This document shows, piece after piece, positions 36,001 to 48,000 of a DNA stretch of 64,000 bases (position 1 is the stretch's first letter; every line of letters starts with the position of its first letter). Under the pieces are notes generated by a model. It made no database searches. It was not told where the DNA came from and worked only from the letters and a program-made list of their open reading frames with translations. The position numbers and the translations under genes are program-made. Source of the stretch: Cinnamomum chago (lineage: Eukaryota; Streptophyta; Magnoliopsida; Laurales; Lauraceae); NCBI GenBank assembly GCA_038049695.1, contig CP142452.1, positions 93,441,501 through 93,505,500 on the forward strand. The letters run 5' to 3'.

Positions 36001-38323
36001 TATTGTGTCTTATCGTATCTAATACTTAACTTATGTGTAAAATCTGTGTCCCTACCATATCCATGGTGTGTCCCTAATGTATTCATGCCGTATTTGGGCA
36101 TCATGGCCCGTGAGAGCATGATCTGAGGCCTTCATCATATATCCTTTTATGAAGTAATTGAGATGGAAGATTATTAGTGTTATGCCTCTGTTTAATTGTT
36201 TATTTGCATTTTAGAGATGGATCATAACCATATTCATTCTATAATTTCTTAGTCAATTCGGCGATATCTATCAGGAGGAACATTTCGTTAACTATTTGAA
36301 AGCTGATATCCGGATTGTGAAAGAACTTCCTGAGGAACTGCAGTCATTAGACTTGGAGGCAATAGGTAGTCTTGTAAGTACTTGCTCATTTTATTGCTTT
36401 CAAGATGCTGATGGAAAATGTAAAAACAAACTTTTATGTATTCATTTTAGCGATCTGACTTACTAATGATGGAAATTTTGGTAGGTGACTGATGAAGAAA
36501 TCATGAAGGAAGCCAAGCCAAGTTTTTATCTGAAAAATATTCTTCCCATACTACTTCAAAATAGAGTTGTCCATTTCCTTGGGTTTGGAAATCGGTTGGC
36601 CTTTGATCCCATACCAGCTCAGTTGCAGGTACTCTAATTTAATCAGAGGAAAGCAAGTCCTCTTAGGATGTTGGTTCTTAGTGGTTCAAGCTTTGTCATT
36701 TTGAAAAAAAATTAGGAATGCTCATAGGATCTACTGATGAAAAAATTGCTCATAGGATGTAGGGTTGTTTTTAGTGTCACCAGTATTTGGCATGTAGGAG
36801 TAAAAGAAGCATAGATTGGCCAGTATGTAATTTATGCTACAAATGAAAAGTATATCGTGTTTTCCTGTCTAGTGATCATTTACATCATACTTCAGTCTTC
36901 AATTTTCAGATTATTCTTTCAACCTGTTTCATCAAAGTACTTGTCCCACCAAAAATAGGAAAGAAAGAAAAAGGACAAAGTAGAAAAGAAGTCTCGCTTT
37001 CGTATCCTTTTTTCCTAACTGAAGTTCTTCATCCAGAAACTTCGATGCAGATGCAACTTCCATGCTTTGCAGTTTGTTCCTAAAATACAAGAAACTGGTG
37101 CATTGCTTGTCCAAAGGATACGTCAGCATACAGCCCGTTCGTGGCTCATAGATCACAATCTGTTTGGCCCATTCACAGTTGAATCAAATGCTAAAAGAGA
37201 AAAGGATATTCGCAAAGATGCTTCTCGATATCTGGCTCTGCACCTAAGGTTTGAAATTGACATGGCAGCTCATTCAATGTGTTATTTTGGCGGTGGTGAA
37301 AAAGAGAGAGAGGAGTTGAAAGCATACCGTGCGATCCATTTTCCTGCGCTGGCACTCCTTGAGAACACGACTAAGTATGCATCATACTGGGTTTTTTCTT
37401 AATCGGCCGATCCATAGTTTTAGAAGTTGACTTAAACTTCACTAATAAATAAAAGGCCATTTTAATGTGTTTCCTTGGCCATTATTTTATTTACTGCTTT
37501 TCCTTGAAGGAAATAATTGATTTAATTGTACTCTTTCACTTAATGTTAAAAATGAATTATCGATTTTCTTGCAGGCTTCCATCCCCTGAATTTCTGCGTT
37601 CAGAAGGTAGATGTCCTCTAACACCTGAAGAAGCAGTTCTGACAATTGCTGGTCTTGGTTTCAACCGTGAGACACACATCTACCTTGCAGGTTCTCATAT
37701 TTATGGGGGAAATTCAAGAATGGCTGCTTTGACTAGGTTGTATCCTAATTTAGTTACTAAAGAAAATCTGCTTTCATCATCTGAGATTGGACCATTCATG
37801 AATTTTTCATCGCAGGTAATCATTAGGGCTTCTTTTATCTTTATCCAATTCCATATGCATAGAGTCTTCTATACATGTAAATTCTGAAATTTGTATGGAT
37901 TATTGTTGATTTATACCCTTTTGATTAGTGTTATTGAGATGTCATGACTTTAGTAGTAAATGCCATTCTGTAGTGGAACTGGGGCATTGAGTTTTCTGTC
38001 TTTTGCATTTTCAGTTGGCAGCCCTGGATTTCATAGGATGTGCTGCTGCAGATGTGTTTGCCATGACAGATTCGGGAAGTCAGTTTGCGTCCCTAGTGTC
38101 TGGTTATCGGATGTACTATGGTGTAGGGAAACTGCCTACCATTCGCCCCAACCAGCGGCGGTTGGCTGATATCTTCTCCAGGAATGCCACAATAGAATGG
38201 AAGGTGTTGGAGGTGAGAGTGAGGAAGACTGTGAAGGAGTATAAACTGGCCCATGTAAGACCTATTGCAAGGAGTATATACAGGCATCCACGGTGTCAGC
38301 AGTGCATGTGCAAGTTGGATTGA
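30069..38323 (+). CDS. Plant O-fucosyltransferase-family protein (DUF246 type), 10 exons, ~685 aa
   Basis: Exons: 30069-30632, 31610-31699, 31793-31892, 32093-32154, 34536-34624, 36253-36373, 36485-36628, 37037-37374, 37575-37815, 38015-38323; all GT-AG and in phase. The acidic, serine-rich N-terminus precedes one membrane span at about 143-162, giving a type II Golgi topology. Family motifs follow: SANGGINQQR (261-270), ATLVLPNF, VVHFLGFGNRLAFD, HLRFEID (459-465), FGGGEKEREEL, LGFNRETHIYLAGSHIYGG, FMNFSSQLAALDF, MTDSGSQFASLVSGYR, TIRPNQRRL and a C-terminal YRHPRCQQCMCKLD. Relatives transfer fucose, or rhamnose in one branch, to protein or pectin; the acceptor here is unknown. (CAT)n, (GCA)n and (GAG)n repeats in exon 1 encode serine, alanine and glutamate/glycine runs. 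Confidence 0.9.
30850..31013 (+). mobile_element. MITE-like repeat in intron 1 of the O-fucosyltransferase gene (partner at 49243-49558)
   Basis: It shares CAGCCATCACC.TAGTAATTCA, TACATCTCCTC, CACCCCTCAC and TTTCACCATGAATTCC, in order, with 49420-49535, and ends in a GCAAACAGACAGGGCC terminus matching GCAAACAAACAAGCCC there. The left terminus is not clear. Confidence 0.55.
32670..33629. mobile_element. Tip100-like hAT element (960 bp) in intron 4 of the O-fucosyltransferase gene
   Basis: The left end is CAGTGGCGGACCCAGG; the right end GGTCCGCCCCTG is the complement of CAGGGGCGGACC. The flanks TTTGTAAT (32662-32669, 33630-33637) are identical: a perfect 8-bp hAT duplication. No transposase is seen inside. 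It accounts for almost half of the 2.4-kb intron and shares its ends with the element at 6700-7174. Confidence 0.85.
35167..35311 (-). mobile_element. 5'-truncated L1-like LINE, minus strand, with 18-bp target duplication
   Basis: GCCTAGTACTCTCTCTAT is repeated exactly at 35149-35166 and 35312-35329. The 145-bp insert starts with a T-run; on the minus strand it ends with a TTGTATTGCTCTGCTTTGAT..AATTCACC-type tail plus poly-A, as L1-like plant LINEs do. It sits in intron 5 of the O-fucosyltransferase gene. Confidence 0.75.
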
Positions 38324-40740
38324 TTGATTTTTATTAATTAATCTCATATTGAGATTGTTAAAACAGCAATTAGAATAGAAATTTTGGGGTTTGGTCAATC
38401 ATTCTTCAGTATAATACCATTAGATCCATTCAACTTTGTTAGCTGTCTGATCTAAGGTGACAATGGAAGCTGTTTGTTTTCTTAGATCAAATGGCTAGAA
38501 AGCCAGTGGATCTGATTGTTTATTGATAGTTCGCTCAGTGCCCGCAACATTCTGGTTTTGATATATTTGTCCCACTCTCCCTTCCAGGCTCTTTTTAATG
38601 TCTCGTCACCTAGCACATGCCTTTGGTAAGAGTTCAGATCTGTTGATCCGGGGTAACTGTACGATGGTAGATCCTCACCCTTTGTAAATATCCTGTTAGA
38701 TCAAAAAAGTGCCACCACAAGTGGTGGAAATTGTGGTTGTCAAAAAATCAGGACATCCACAAAATCCACATCTTTACAAAAAGCATTGCCATTATTATTT
38801 TTAGTATTTTGACAGCCTTTTTTTTTTTTTGAGAGAGCTGATCAAGAAAATGAAAATGCAGGTATCAAATTTAAATCCATAAAAAAAAAAAAAACAAAAA
38901 AAAAAACAAACAAAATTAGGGATCGCTATTGAATTTATGATTAATTAAGGAGTCTCAAAAATATAGACAGCCTGTCTGAGGAAGCAAATTTTTCTTCTCA
39001 TCACGTCTCTAGATAAGCCAGCTTCATTTAATTAATAACAAATAATCATGGTACTGTCCAATCCCTTTTCTAGTTTGATCTTTCTCATGACCCATGATTA
39101 AATGAAGAAATCCTGGCAAATTAACACTTATATTGTATTTGTCTTTAGATGACAGGACACAAGAATCATATTTAAATCTCATTATTGCAGTGATGAAGTT
39201 TTCTTACAATAAATACATAATAATCATACATTTTCAAAGGAGTCCCCATTCTCTCTTAATTTTTTTCCCCCTTCTGCCTCTGCTAAATTAGAGATCTGAA
39301 TACGAGCACACTCACACACCACCGACACACATTCATGTTCTTTACCGGCTGGAGAGGAGTCCCCATTTCTTCCTTTCATGACTCAAAAGAACTTTCCTGC
39401 AGTCAGCCAATAAGAGTTCAGACTCTATTGACCATTATAATTATAATTATTATTGGGCTTTATAGGAGATTTGAACTCACACACACCCACACGTCCTCAA
39501 TCAGCTGCATTCTTCTTATGGTCGGATCGAATCTCCTGGTCCAAGCGGAAAGGAAAAAGAATTTCAAGTTTTTTCTTTTGGAGAAACAACTCAGGGACAA
39601 TTGAACATTAATTTGATCGACTTGGATTGCATGGTTAAAAATAATTGAACAGACTTGAGATTTGTTACTGCATCATCATCCACAGCCAATCCTTCCTCGT
39701 TTATCCCACTGGGCTACTCATTATCTGACCGTAGAAATTTTTTCTCTAGTCGCTTGTTCCAAGTGCAACATCCGGACTCTCTCGTGTAAACGAAAGAACT
39801 CATTAGAAACGCATAAAATAAATCGTGGGTCGGCAAATTCAAAAGCGTCCTCCATCAATTCCAGATACTCTTTTTCATGGAAAGATGAAACAGGACATTG
39901 GGAGAGAGTGACCTGTTGGCTTCTTTTTCACATATGATGCATGCACAGTAAATTAATAAGTATGTTAATGAATGATTTGAGTTTTGAAAGAAGTTGGTAA
40001 TTGGAGTGTCATTTCATGATTCCATTGTGGTTTGTGGAGTGGGTCGGCATCACCATTGACCTCCCCACTTTTAGAATGCCGAAAGTGCCCATAGAATAGA
40101 GATTGAGTGTGCAGTTGGGTCGGTCGGCACTTTGACCTGGGCAATGGAGAAACAATTCATCCTTATAAGTTTGCTTTGTATCTGGATTAGTGTTTTTTTT
40201 TTTTTTACCTTCGATTTATATCTGTTGGCCCACTTATTCGGAGACGACTAAATTATCACAAATGTCTAACTTCAAACGTAACTATCAACAAAAAAATGAT
40301 ATTAATGTTAGTAAACAATTTGGCTGAGTTTATGGCGTTCAGCGTTCATCCAATTTAAAATAAATAAATTATAATAGAGTTTTATGATCTAATCATTTAA
40401 AACAAATCAAGTTCATTGAATGTTCAGGGTTCTATCCACAATGAGTTGATGTTAGCCCAAAGTTAAATGGACAATCAGACCTTTCCATTGCACCTTCCAC
40501 CTGAGATTGGTGGGCAACCAAGTGAACTCACATGGGAACTTTTAGAGTTTTATCTCTGATTATCTTAAATATGTGGGTCCACAGTCCACACTCCACAGTC
40601 CACACAGATGCAATGTATATTCATTCCATAAGAGCTGGCCTATGTGAAGGTGAGATTCCAAATGGGGGTGGTTGACACTTGACAGGTTTAGAATTGACAA
40701 GGGCTTCTAGGTGACTTTCTGGGTAACTTTATCCTCTCAT
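38324..40740. other. Intergenic, O-fucosyltransferase to CLE gene
   Basis: No supported gene or element. There are A- and T-runs near 38820-38910 and 40193-40206 and scattered AT-rich sequence. Frames at 39335 and 39662 lack motifs. Confidence 0.4.
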
Positions 40741-40877
40741 TCTTTATACAGTAAACTTCAGATTCGAAAAAAAAAAACGTCAACGCTGCTGCGAGAGTTT
40801 GGAACCATATCCAACCGTTACTGTTTGCAGTTGCAGCATACCATTAAGTACTAAGTAGCAGAGATCAACCGTCCCAA

Positions 40878-40880
<3 letters not shown>

Positions 40881-40926
<46 letters not shown>
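40881..40926 (+). repeat. (CT)n microsatellite in the CLE 5' leader
   Basis: About 23 CT units end 22 bp before the CLE start codon. A TATA-like TTTATAC near 40743 lies some 200 bp upstream, so the tract is probably transcribed. Confidence 0.85.
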
Positions 40927-40934
<8 letters not shown>

Positions 40935-40948
40935 GAGTATAATTCAAT

Positions 40949-41182
40949 ATGCATTTCTTCCTTGTACGCCCTCTGTTCTTTTCCTTCCTGCTCATCTCTG
41001 CTGCTTCTGCTCCTAAAGTTCTTTGTCGCCCAGCAAGGGCCCTTCATTACTCTCAGGACGTCAGCCAAGACCAATCCTTCCGACCTTCTCCAACTGGTCC
41101 TGGTGCATTGGAGCATGCAGGCGCCGTCGAGTCGGAAAAGAGAAGGGTCCCTACAGGATCCAATCCTCTGCACAACAGGTGA
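40949..41182 (+). CDS. CLE signalling-peptide precursor, 77 aa, single exon
   Basis: An intronless frame starts MHFFLVRPLFFSFLLISAASA, a clear signal peptide of about 21 residues. A variable hydrophilic middle follows, and the C-terminus is a canonical CLE domain, RRVPTGSNPLHN, at 65-76 with one Arg after it. The flanking EKRRV supplies a basic site for release. CLE dodecapeptides are secreted, often hydroxylated and arabinosylated on the central prolines, and perceived by LRR receptor kinases such as CLV1/BAM/PXY types with CLERK/SERK partners; they control meristems and vascular tissue. Ser at position 7, where Pro is more usual, recalls Arabidopsis CLE20 (RKVKTGSNPLHN, from memory). It is a CLE16-22-like, A-type member rather than TDIF. 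The receptor is unknown; the SRF gene in this window is not a known CLE receptor. Confidence 0.88.
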   Translation: MHFFLVRPLFFSFLLISAASAPKVLCRPARALHYSQDVSQDQSFRPSPTGPGALEHAGAVESEKRRVPTGSNPLHNR

Positions 41183-42109
41183 TATGGCTCTACAAACAAG
41201 GATATATCCATTCGATTGTCCAATCCCTTTCACTGCAGGCAAAACCCACATCTTCAGTTATTGCAAGTTTAGCACAAATCATGGCCTGGTTTGTGAGACA
41301 TGGAAGAGAAGTTGAATACCGGTGAGATTAGATGTACCCAAAAGCTCAAGTGTTAGGCTTCAGGCAGCTTTAGTCTTACTCCTTGAGAGAGATTTTGATG
41401 TGATTTTCCTAACCTCAAAGTTCCCTGATTCCCTTCCCCCTGGAAGAGATCAGTTTTTCCCATCTACAATGTTTTGGGTGATGTATAGAGGAACCTAATG
41501 AAATTGTAACGTGACCCAAGATGTTTTCTAATGAGTATGGTTAGAGATAAGAGATTAATGTTTTGATGTTGATTGCATTTGTGGGAAAAACTGATTATCA
41601 TGGACTTCTTGTGGATTTTTCCTTTTTCTATTTAATTTAGAGGGTTTTTCTGTCTTCTTGGTTGATCCAGCAGTTGAAACCGTTCTTGTGGTGGGCCACA
41701 CTGGAATTGGAAATTTCATTTGATGGGCATTATAAACTTTGACAAAGTAATACGACCACCCATGGTTTTCACAATGCTCATGAGATAGGGTGAGAAATTC
41801 TTAAAAGGATACTCTCATAGAGAGATTTTGTGCCCAGAGATAGACCCAGATCTTTATAACAAAAAGAAGAAGAAGATGGACCCAAATAAATGCCGTGTAT
41901 AAGAGAAATTATTGGCGGCGGATCTGATCACAGGCCTGTCCTAACTGTTTGTGCTAGAGTAAGATTTTAGTTTAGAAATCTCTTTACAGATGCCCTCTTT
42001 TCCTTTTATTCTTTCTTTTTGCCTTGCCAGCCCGAGGTAATTGGGCCCTTTAAAGACTTGACTTAACGTGTATATATAGGGAAGTTGACCGCTTGTATAC
42101 GGAAAAAAA
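41183..42109. other. CLE 3' region and spacer
   Basis: Non-coding as far as visible. No second CLE repeat or other exon was recognised. Confidence 0.4.
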
Positions 42110-42178
42110 TACGGGTGTTCATGGCCGGGCTGAGTCACATCTAGGCCAACCCGCATTTAGAAACACCGGCCAATAGGG

Positions 42179-42969
42179 TAGAGATGTCAAATGGGCCGGG
42201 CCGGCCCGGTTCGGCCCGGCCCAGCACGCTAGTCAACGGGCCGTGCTGGGCCAAGGTCCCTGGGCCCGTTGGCCCGCCAGGCCCGCCAGCCCACTGGGCT
42301 GGGAGCTCCAGCCCGCTGGGCACGCCAGGCTCGAAGCCCGCCAGCCAGCCCAACAGAAAAAAAAAAAAAAAAAAAGAAAGAAAGGAAGAAAGAAAGAAAA
42401 AAAATAAAGAAAGAAAGAAAGAAAGAAAAAACAAAGAATGAAAGAATGAAAGCAAGAAAAAAGAAAGAAAGAAAGAAAAAAAACAAAGAAAGAATGAAAG
42501 AAAGAAAGAGAAAAAAACAAAGAAAGAAAGAAAGAAAGAAAAAAAACAAAGAAAGAATGAAAGAAAGAAAGAAAGAAAGAAAGAAAAAAAACAAAGAAAG
42601 AAAGAAAAAAAAAAGAAAGAAAGAAAGAATGAAAGAAAGAAAGAAAGAAAAAAAAAAAAGAAAGAAAGAAAGAAAAAAAAAAGAAAGAAAGAAAGAAAGA
42701 AAGAATGAAAGAAAGAAAAGAAAGAAAGAAAGAATGAATGAATGAATGAAAGAAAGAAAAAAAAGAAAGAAAGATAGAAAGAAAGAAAAAAAAAAAGAAA
42801 AAAAAAAAAAAAACAGCCCAGCCCAGCAGGCCCGCCTGGGCCGGGCCGGTCCAGCCCGCCCCATGGCGGGCCGTGCCGTGCCAGGGGTTTTCCCTGGCGG
42901 CCCGTGCCGGCCCGGCCCGTGGCACGGGTGGGCCGGAGTTGGCCCGGCACGGCCCGTTTGACATCTCTA
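42179..42969. mobile_element. Inner hAT-like fold-back element (791 bp) with (GAAA)n core
   Basis: The ends TAGAGATGTCAAATGGGCC and GGCCCGTTTGACATCTCTA are near-perfect inverted repeats. The flanks are CAATAGGG (42171-42178) and CAATAAGG (42970-42977), a 7/8 target duplication. Inside, 42192-42355 and 42830-42955 are dense in GGCCCG/CGGGCC and can pair with each other. The middle, 42356-42815, is purine-only (GAAA)n/(GAAT)n. Long open frames across it are low-complexity artefacts (Lys/Glu/Arg or Phe/Ser/Leu repeats). It is the youngest of the nest by position and duplication quality. Confidence 0.8.
42356..42815 (+). repeat. (GAAA)n purine tract inside the fold-back element
   Basis: About 460 bp of G and A only on this strand, apart from scattered C and T in AACAAAG and GAAT variants: a long homopurine/homopyrimidine run. 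Confidence 0.9.
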
Positions 42970-43688
42970 CAATAAGGCGTTTAACGGTCCGTTCCGGTCC
43001 GAGTCCATGGTGGAATCAGAGCCAGAACCGTTATGGGAAAGGTGGAACTGAATTTGTACTTTGAACCGTTTCGGACCCGATTTCTTGGTTCTGGAACCCG
43101 AACCAAAATCGTATATAGGACGGGTTTGGATATGGGTCTAAGCCTAAGTAGAGAATTATATTAAAAAAGCACGAATTTTAGGAGAGATTTTCGAAATTTG
43201 AAGTAATATGTCGGGTGTTAAGTCCACGGGTCTGAACCAAGGTAGAATTAGACCCGGACCCATTTACTTCTCTGGGCCTAAATAAGAACCCATAGCTGGT
43301 TTTTAATAACTCGGAACTTTCGGATAATCAGAGAATCGGAGACCCATTTACATCCCTACTGGCCAGAGCTCAGCTTGCCCTTCAAATGTTAGGCACAAGC
43401 CCACCCATGTAGTCAATCGAGGCAGGACTTGTTGGACTTTCTATCATTATTTTAGGCCTTTAAACCACTTGTTTAGGTGAAAAAGTTAACTAAACTACAT
43501 GGATTACTCATTTGAGTAGGACAAGGCCGCTTTCTAACACTTAAACCAAGGCCGACCCATTTACCCGACCCATTTATTAAACAGGCCAAAAACTAAAGTC
43601 CAAGCCCAGTCCTCATATTAAAAACCCAGTTCAGAACCCTGCCCAAAGTGGGCTGGGCCTGGGTTTGCTTCGCCCTGGAACACCCCTA

Positions 43689-45082
43689 ATTATTTCCCTT
43701 TTGTTTTCGTCTCAACCTCAAGTTTGAAAATTGTTTGAGATTGTTTTTCATCTGGTGTAATGAATTTTCATATGACGGATTATGTTACTACTACATTCTA
43801 ATTAGAATAGAGCCATCTAGGTTTAATCCTCATATAAGTATTGAGTTAAAGAGCAGAACTCTAAAGGGAGAACGACCTATTGAATTTCGAACCATTCAAA
43901 ATAAACAACCTACATATATATGGGGCACCCTCAAAATTTATGTCTCCCAAGATTGAATTCATTGTTTGATAAAAAATAAAAAAAAAGTGATCGAACCATA
44001 AAACAAATTCAGATTGATATGCTTAGAGGGTGTTTCCTTTTTAGAGGCCGTGGAGTCCCACTCTTTTTAACTCAAAATTTCTCTAGGTTAAAGCCTGAAG
44101 GATCCCGATTCCTTTAAATGGTCGTTTGTCCACATGGCCCATACATTAAAGAGTATCTAACACCAACTCTATACTCTTATACTGACGATCACAAAAAAAA
44201 CCACCACTCCAATCCAATCCAAATTAAAATCTTCATTTGTTTAAAACAAAAAGGCTGAGATTGACATGTTTTGGCCTACATTGTTCCACAATGTTGGATG
44301 AATTAATTTAAAGCTTGACCTTTTCAATTTTGATTCTTTCAATACCTGCTGCGTTTGATCTTGACCATAAGTTGTTAGGCAAGTCATGCATGTTGTATTA
44401 AGAGCTCATCCATTGCATCATCAATCCAATAACTTGATGGCAACACCATATTTAAACTCAGGCCTCTTTGGATGTATGGTGAATTAAAGTATGGTGATGT
44501 AAAGCATCAAATCAAGAGGGGGCTAAAATATAAGTTGTTATGATGGCGTTTTTTATTTTTAATTGTTTAGTATGTAATTTTTTTTGACTTTTTTGTATAA
44601 AAAAGTAGAGTTTTTTTGTCTTTTAGTAGATAAAGGATGTTGCTTTTTATACTTTTTTTTGAAAAATTCGGAGAGAAATTTAAAATTGTGTACTTTTGAT
44701 AGGATCCTTGTCATTTCTTGTCTACATTCACTTTATTTTACTTTAACTAGTTAATTGCCAAATATGCAAAGGGTAGCTCAGTTTACCTGGAATCACAGTT
44801 TACATATGGAGATTGTAGCTTTGAAACTATACTACCACACTATGACCACAGTGGAGGTTATGGCTACCCTCTCGGGAAAAAAAAAAATATGGCCACACCA
44901 TGCACTTAGAAAAAATAAATGTTTCTTCAATGGTCTTATGCAACCCAAAGTTTAAATTAATACAATCTGAACCGTATATTTCTTCTCAATCAGAATAGTG
45001 GGCCACACATGTTCTATATGATGGTGAACCTGAACAAGACAATAATCAATAATCTCATAGGAGATTTGTTGAGAGCGACGAG
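43689..45082. other. Intergenic, no gene seen
   Basis: It contains the second copy of the AT-rich dispersed repeat (44480-44755). The remainder gave no exon or repeat ends. Confidence 0.4.
44480..44755. repeat. Dispersed AT-rich repeat, copy 2
   Basis: Aligned by eye with 29215-29480 through several ordered blocks (TTTTTTGAC, AAAGTAGA, TTTTAGT, AATTTAAAATT, TACTTTTGA). Class unknown. Confidence 0.45.
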
Positions 45083-48000
45083 ATGAGTTTTCTTTCAGGT
45101 AGATCAGCAGCAGCTGAAGGCGCGTATTTCCTACAGGAATCGAAGCAAGCTGTCGAACGCCTCTCCCAGAAGTATCCCTCCTCTTCTTCGTCTTCTCCTT
45201 CGATTCCCACCAAAACCCACGCAGCAGATGCCCAAACAGCCGATGTTCTTCACGAGGTTCTTCGCCATTCCATTCCCATCAAACCCTCCCACCACCATCC
45301 CCAGTCCTCTCTTCCTTCTCTCTCCACCTCTTCCAAATGGAGGCCTTCTTCTTCCGCTTCTTCACATCCTTCTCTGTCTTCTGATGCAGTCAACCCTCTT
45401 CGGGCCTACGTTTCCATGCCCCAGGTGACCTTCGGCCCCAAAAGGTCTGTAATTTCTTCTTTTTGATGAATGCCCACCATGTGTTTGTGTTTTTGTTTTT
45501 GTTTGAATGGGCTAGTTTCTCAGTTTTTTTAGTGTAGGTGGCAGTTGCCCAATGAAGAGCACGCTGTATTGGCCTCGACTGCTAATGAATTGAGGCGTGA
45601 TAGGCACACGCATGTCGATCCCAGGAAGTTGAAAGCTGCAGCGGAGGGTCTCTCTCAAAGTGGGTTTGTTTGGAAGCTGTGTTGTTTGGTTTTGGTTTGT
45701 TTGCCGTATTCATCTTTTATGCTGTAGGGTTTGTGATTGAGTCAAAGAACGGATGCAATGCAATATTCTGCTTCAATGCTTGGTTTTATAATACATATGT
45801 ACATATATACAACAGCCACCCACACATGACAGACACCTCAAACAGATTACTAAAACCATCATTGTGTTGGGCTTACATGTGATGCAGAAAACCTTAATCA
45901 CACCAATTATCTCTTTGTATCCTGATTTTCATATTCAAGTTTGGTCTCCATTAACTTGATGAAGTAGTATAATTTGTCTGAGTTGGGTAAGGCTACAGAA
46001 TAGCAGGGAGTATTCCACCCTCGTGAATTTTCAAATTTGAAAGGACCCAAGTATGTTTCAGTGTATGAAGCTGAATTAACTTGGTTGAATGATTAACTGA
46101 TTCTGAATTGGGTTTTCATTTATTTATAATTAGATATTGTTTAAAGTTTAAACCCTGATTTTATTTTTTTTTGAATTATTTGTGTAAGATAGAAAGAATG
46201 ATAGAGATGTTAACTCGCGATATTAGGAATACCATAGCTTGAACAGAAACATGAAAAATAAATGCCCCTAACCCTAATTTAGTGATTCAGTGTGTTATGT
46301 ATAATATATAGAGATTGAAAATTGAAAAGTAATTTTTTAACATATGAAACTGCATTCAGTTGCACCAGTTTCACAAATAAAAAATGCCATATCTCTAGAT
46401 TTTGTATCTACTTTCTCATTTCATTAATGAATTGATTTTTTTTTATTGTATACTAATGGGAATTTATAAGATTACAGCATTTTTTGTATCTTGCAGTTGG
46501 AAAGGCATTTGCTATTGCCTCCACAATTGTGTTTGGGGGAGCCACTGTCGCATTCATGCTCACAGCATCCAAGTTACAATTGCATAATGTAAGCAACATA
46601 TTGGATATTTTTGTTCACTAAATGTGTTCTTTATTTGAAGATGCTTTTCATGCAACGCTCTTTTTTTATTTAAGTTCTACGATAGTTAAAAAGAAAGGAG
46701 AATTTTTATGCCACTTGCTCGAGGATCTAAAATTCTAAATCTGTGCCTCCTTTTATATCCTTGAATATTCATCAAACAATTGTAAGAAAAAAAATCTAAT
46801 AATAGAAAAATAATAGTTTAATAGGGACCTTCTCTTTGTTGTTTCTCATCTTATCAATTTATTTGGTTTGACAGTTTTGAGCTGCCTGTAGATGGGCTTC
46901 TGGAGTTGTGGTACCAATCAAATATGTTTATGTGGACTTCTTGTGAGGAGTAATGTGGTGGAAGGGTTTGGAATTAGAGATAATTGTCTATCAACCCGTC
47001 TTTTAAAGGGTACTCCTTAGATCAAATAGTGTATTCATGGAAAGAGTTGGCCTTAAGCAGGGCCTTAGGTGGTTTTGAGTTCTTGTATTTATTTTGGTTT
47101 CCTGTTCTCCTGTTCCTCCTTGTCAGTACTCATCTTTTGTACTATTTGCTTTCATTAATCAAAGTAACCATTAAAAAAAAGATAATTGTCTGAAATGTGA
47201 TGTGTTGTGTTTGTGTCAATGGAGTGGGAAAATGGTACGGTTTTAGCATATATAAGATCAGAAGAAAATATTTGCTGGTTCTAGATTCAAGCCCAATGTA
47301 CATTTAATTTTCAGTTATTGAGGGAAAAACTTGTCTTATTATATCCATGCAAATCCAAGACCCTTAAATTTTCAGTTACCATCAATGGAAAAACTTTTCT
47401 TTTCCAAAACATCATGTCCACCTCCTCCTGTCCCCATTATAAGTTATCAGACTTGGTTGCCCTGCACTCAGATTATCTGTAATTGTGATTACATGTACTG
47501 GTAATTGTTTATGACAAAGAAGAAATCAATTATGGCTTACAGGTAACTCAGGTTATCTATTGTAAACACATCAACCTTCCTTTATGCATAAACTAAGTTA
47601 CCTGCACTCTATTATGATGATCCAAAGGAGCCCTTCACAGTGAATTAATGAGAGTGAAAATCCTAGCTGCCTTCCAATTAGGTGTTCTCCATTTGCCTCT
47701 ACATTAAATAAATTAACAAAAAAATAAAGAGAACAAATAAACTAATTCACTTCCTAAGCTAATGAAAACTTTTAGTTTGATAATAGATAAACAAAAAGGA
47801 AATAAAATATTATCTTTGATAAATAATAAATTACTCTTTTAAGGAAGAGGATCGGTGGCTTACCATTCCTCTTTTCTGTTAACTTTTTTGGGATGGTAAC
47901 ATTTTATGAAAGCGAGAAAAATGTACAATATATGAGGTATATCCAGAGAGAAAGGTGGGCCCTACAACAAAACCTATGGCTCCAATCCCAAAAGCACGAA

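Larger units (their letters stand above)
42174..43358. mobile_element. Middle hAT-like element of the nest
   Basis: It begins TAGGG (42174-42178), is split at once by the inner element, resumes at about 42978 with CGTTTAACGGTCCG, and ends CCCATTTACATCCCTA, the complement of TAGGGATGTAAATGGG. The flanks CCGGCCAA (42166-42173) and CTGGCCAG (43359-43366) agree at 6 of 8. The interior holds repeated GGTCCG/CGGACC and GGAACC-type motifs. Confidence 0.5.
42110..43688. mobile_element. Outer hAT-like element of a three-level nest
   Basis: The left end TACGGGTGTTCATGGCCGGG and the right end GCCCTGGAACACCCCTA form imperfect inverted ends of the TAGGGGTGTTC type. The sequence outside the inner insertions (42110-42173 and 43359-43688) resembles the hAT-like element at 3475-3881. 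The flanks GAAAAAAA and ATTATTTC do not match, so the target duplication is lost or a boundary is off. Confidence 0.5.

Noticed and set aside
40962-41315. Longer frames overlapping the CLE gene
   Set aside because: Out-of-frame shadows; only the 40949 frame has both a signal peptide and a CLE domain.
42141-42964. Several long overlapping open frames on both strands
   Set aside because: They are translations of the (GAAA)n tract and the GC-rich arms of a transposon: pure Lys/Glu/Arg or Phe/Ser/Leu repeats.
46862-46980. Possible exon 4 of the unknown membrane-protein gene after a TTTGACAG acceptor
   Set aside because: In the required phase it stops after one codon; the true continuation is at 49973.
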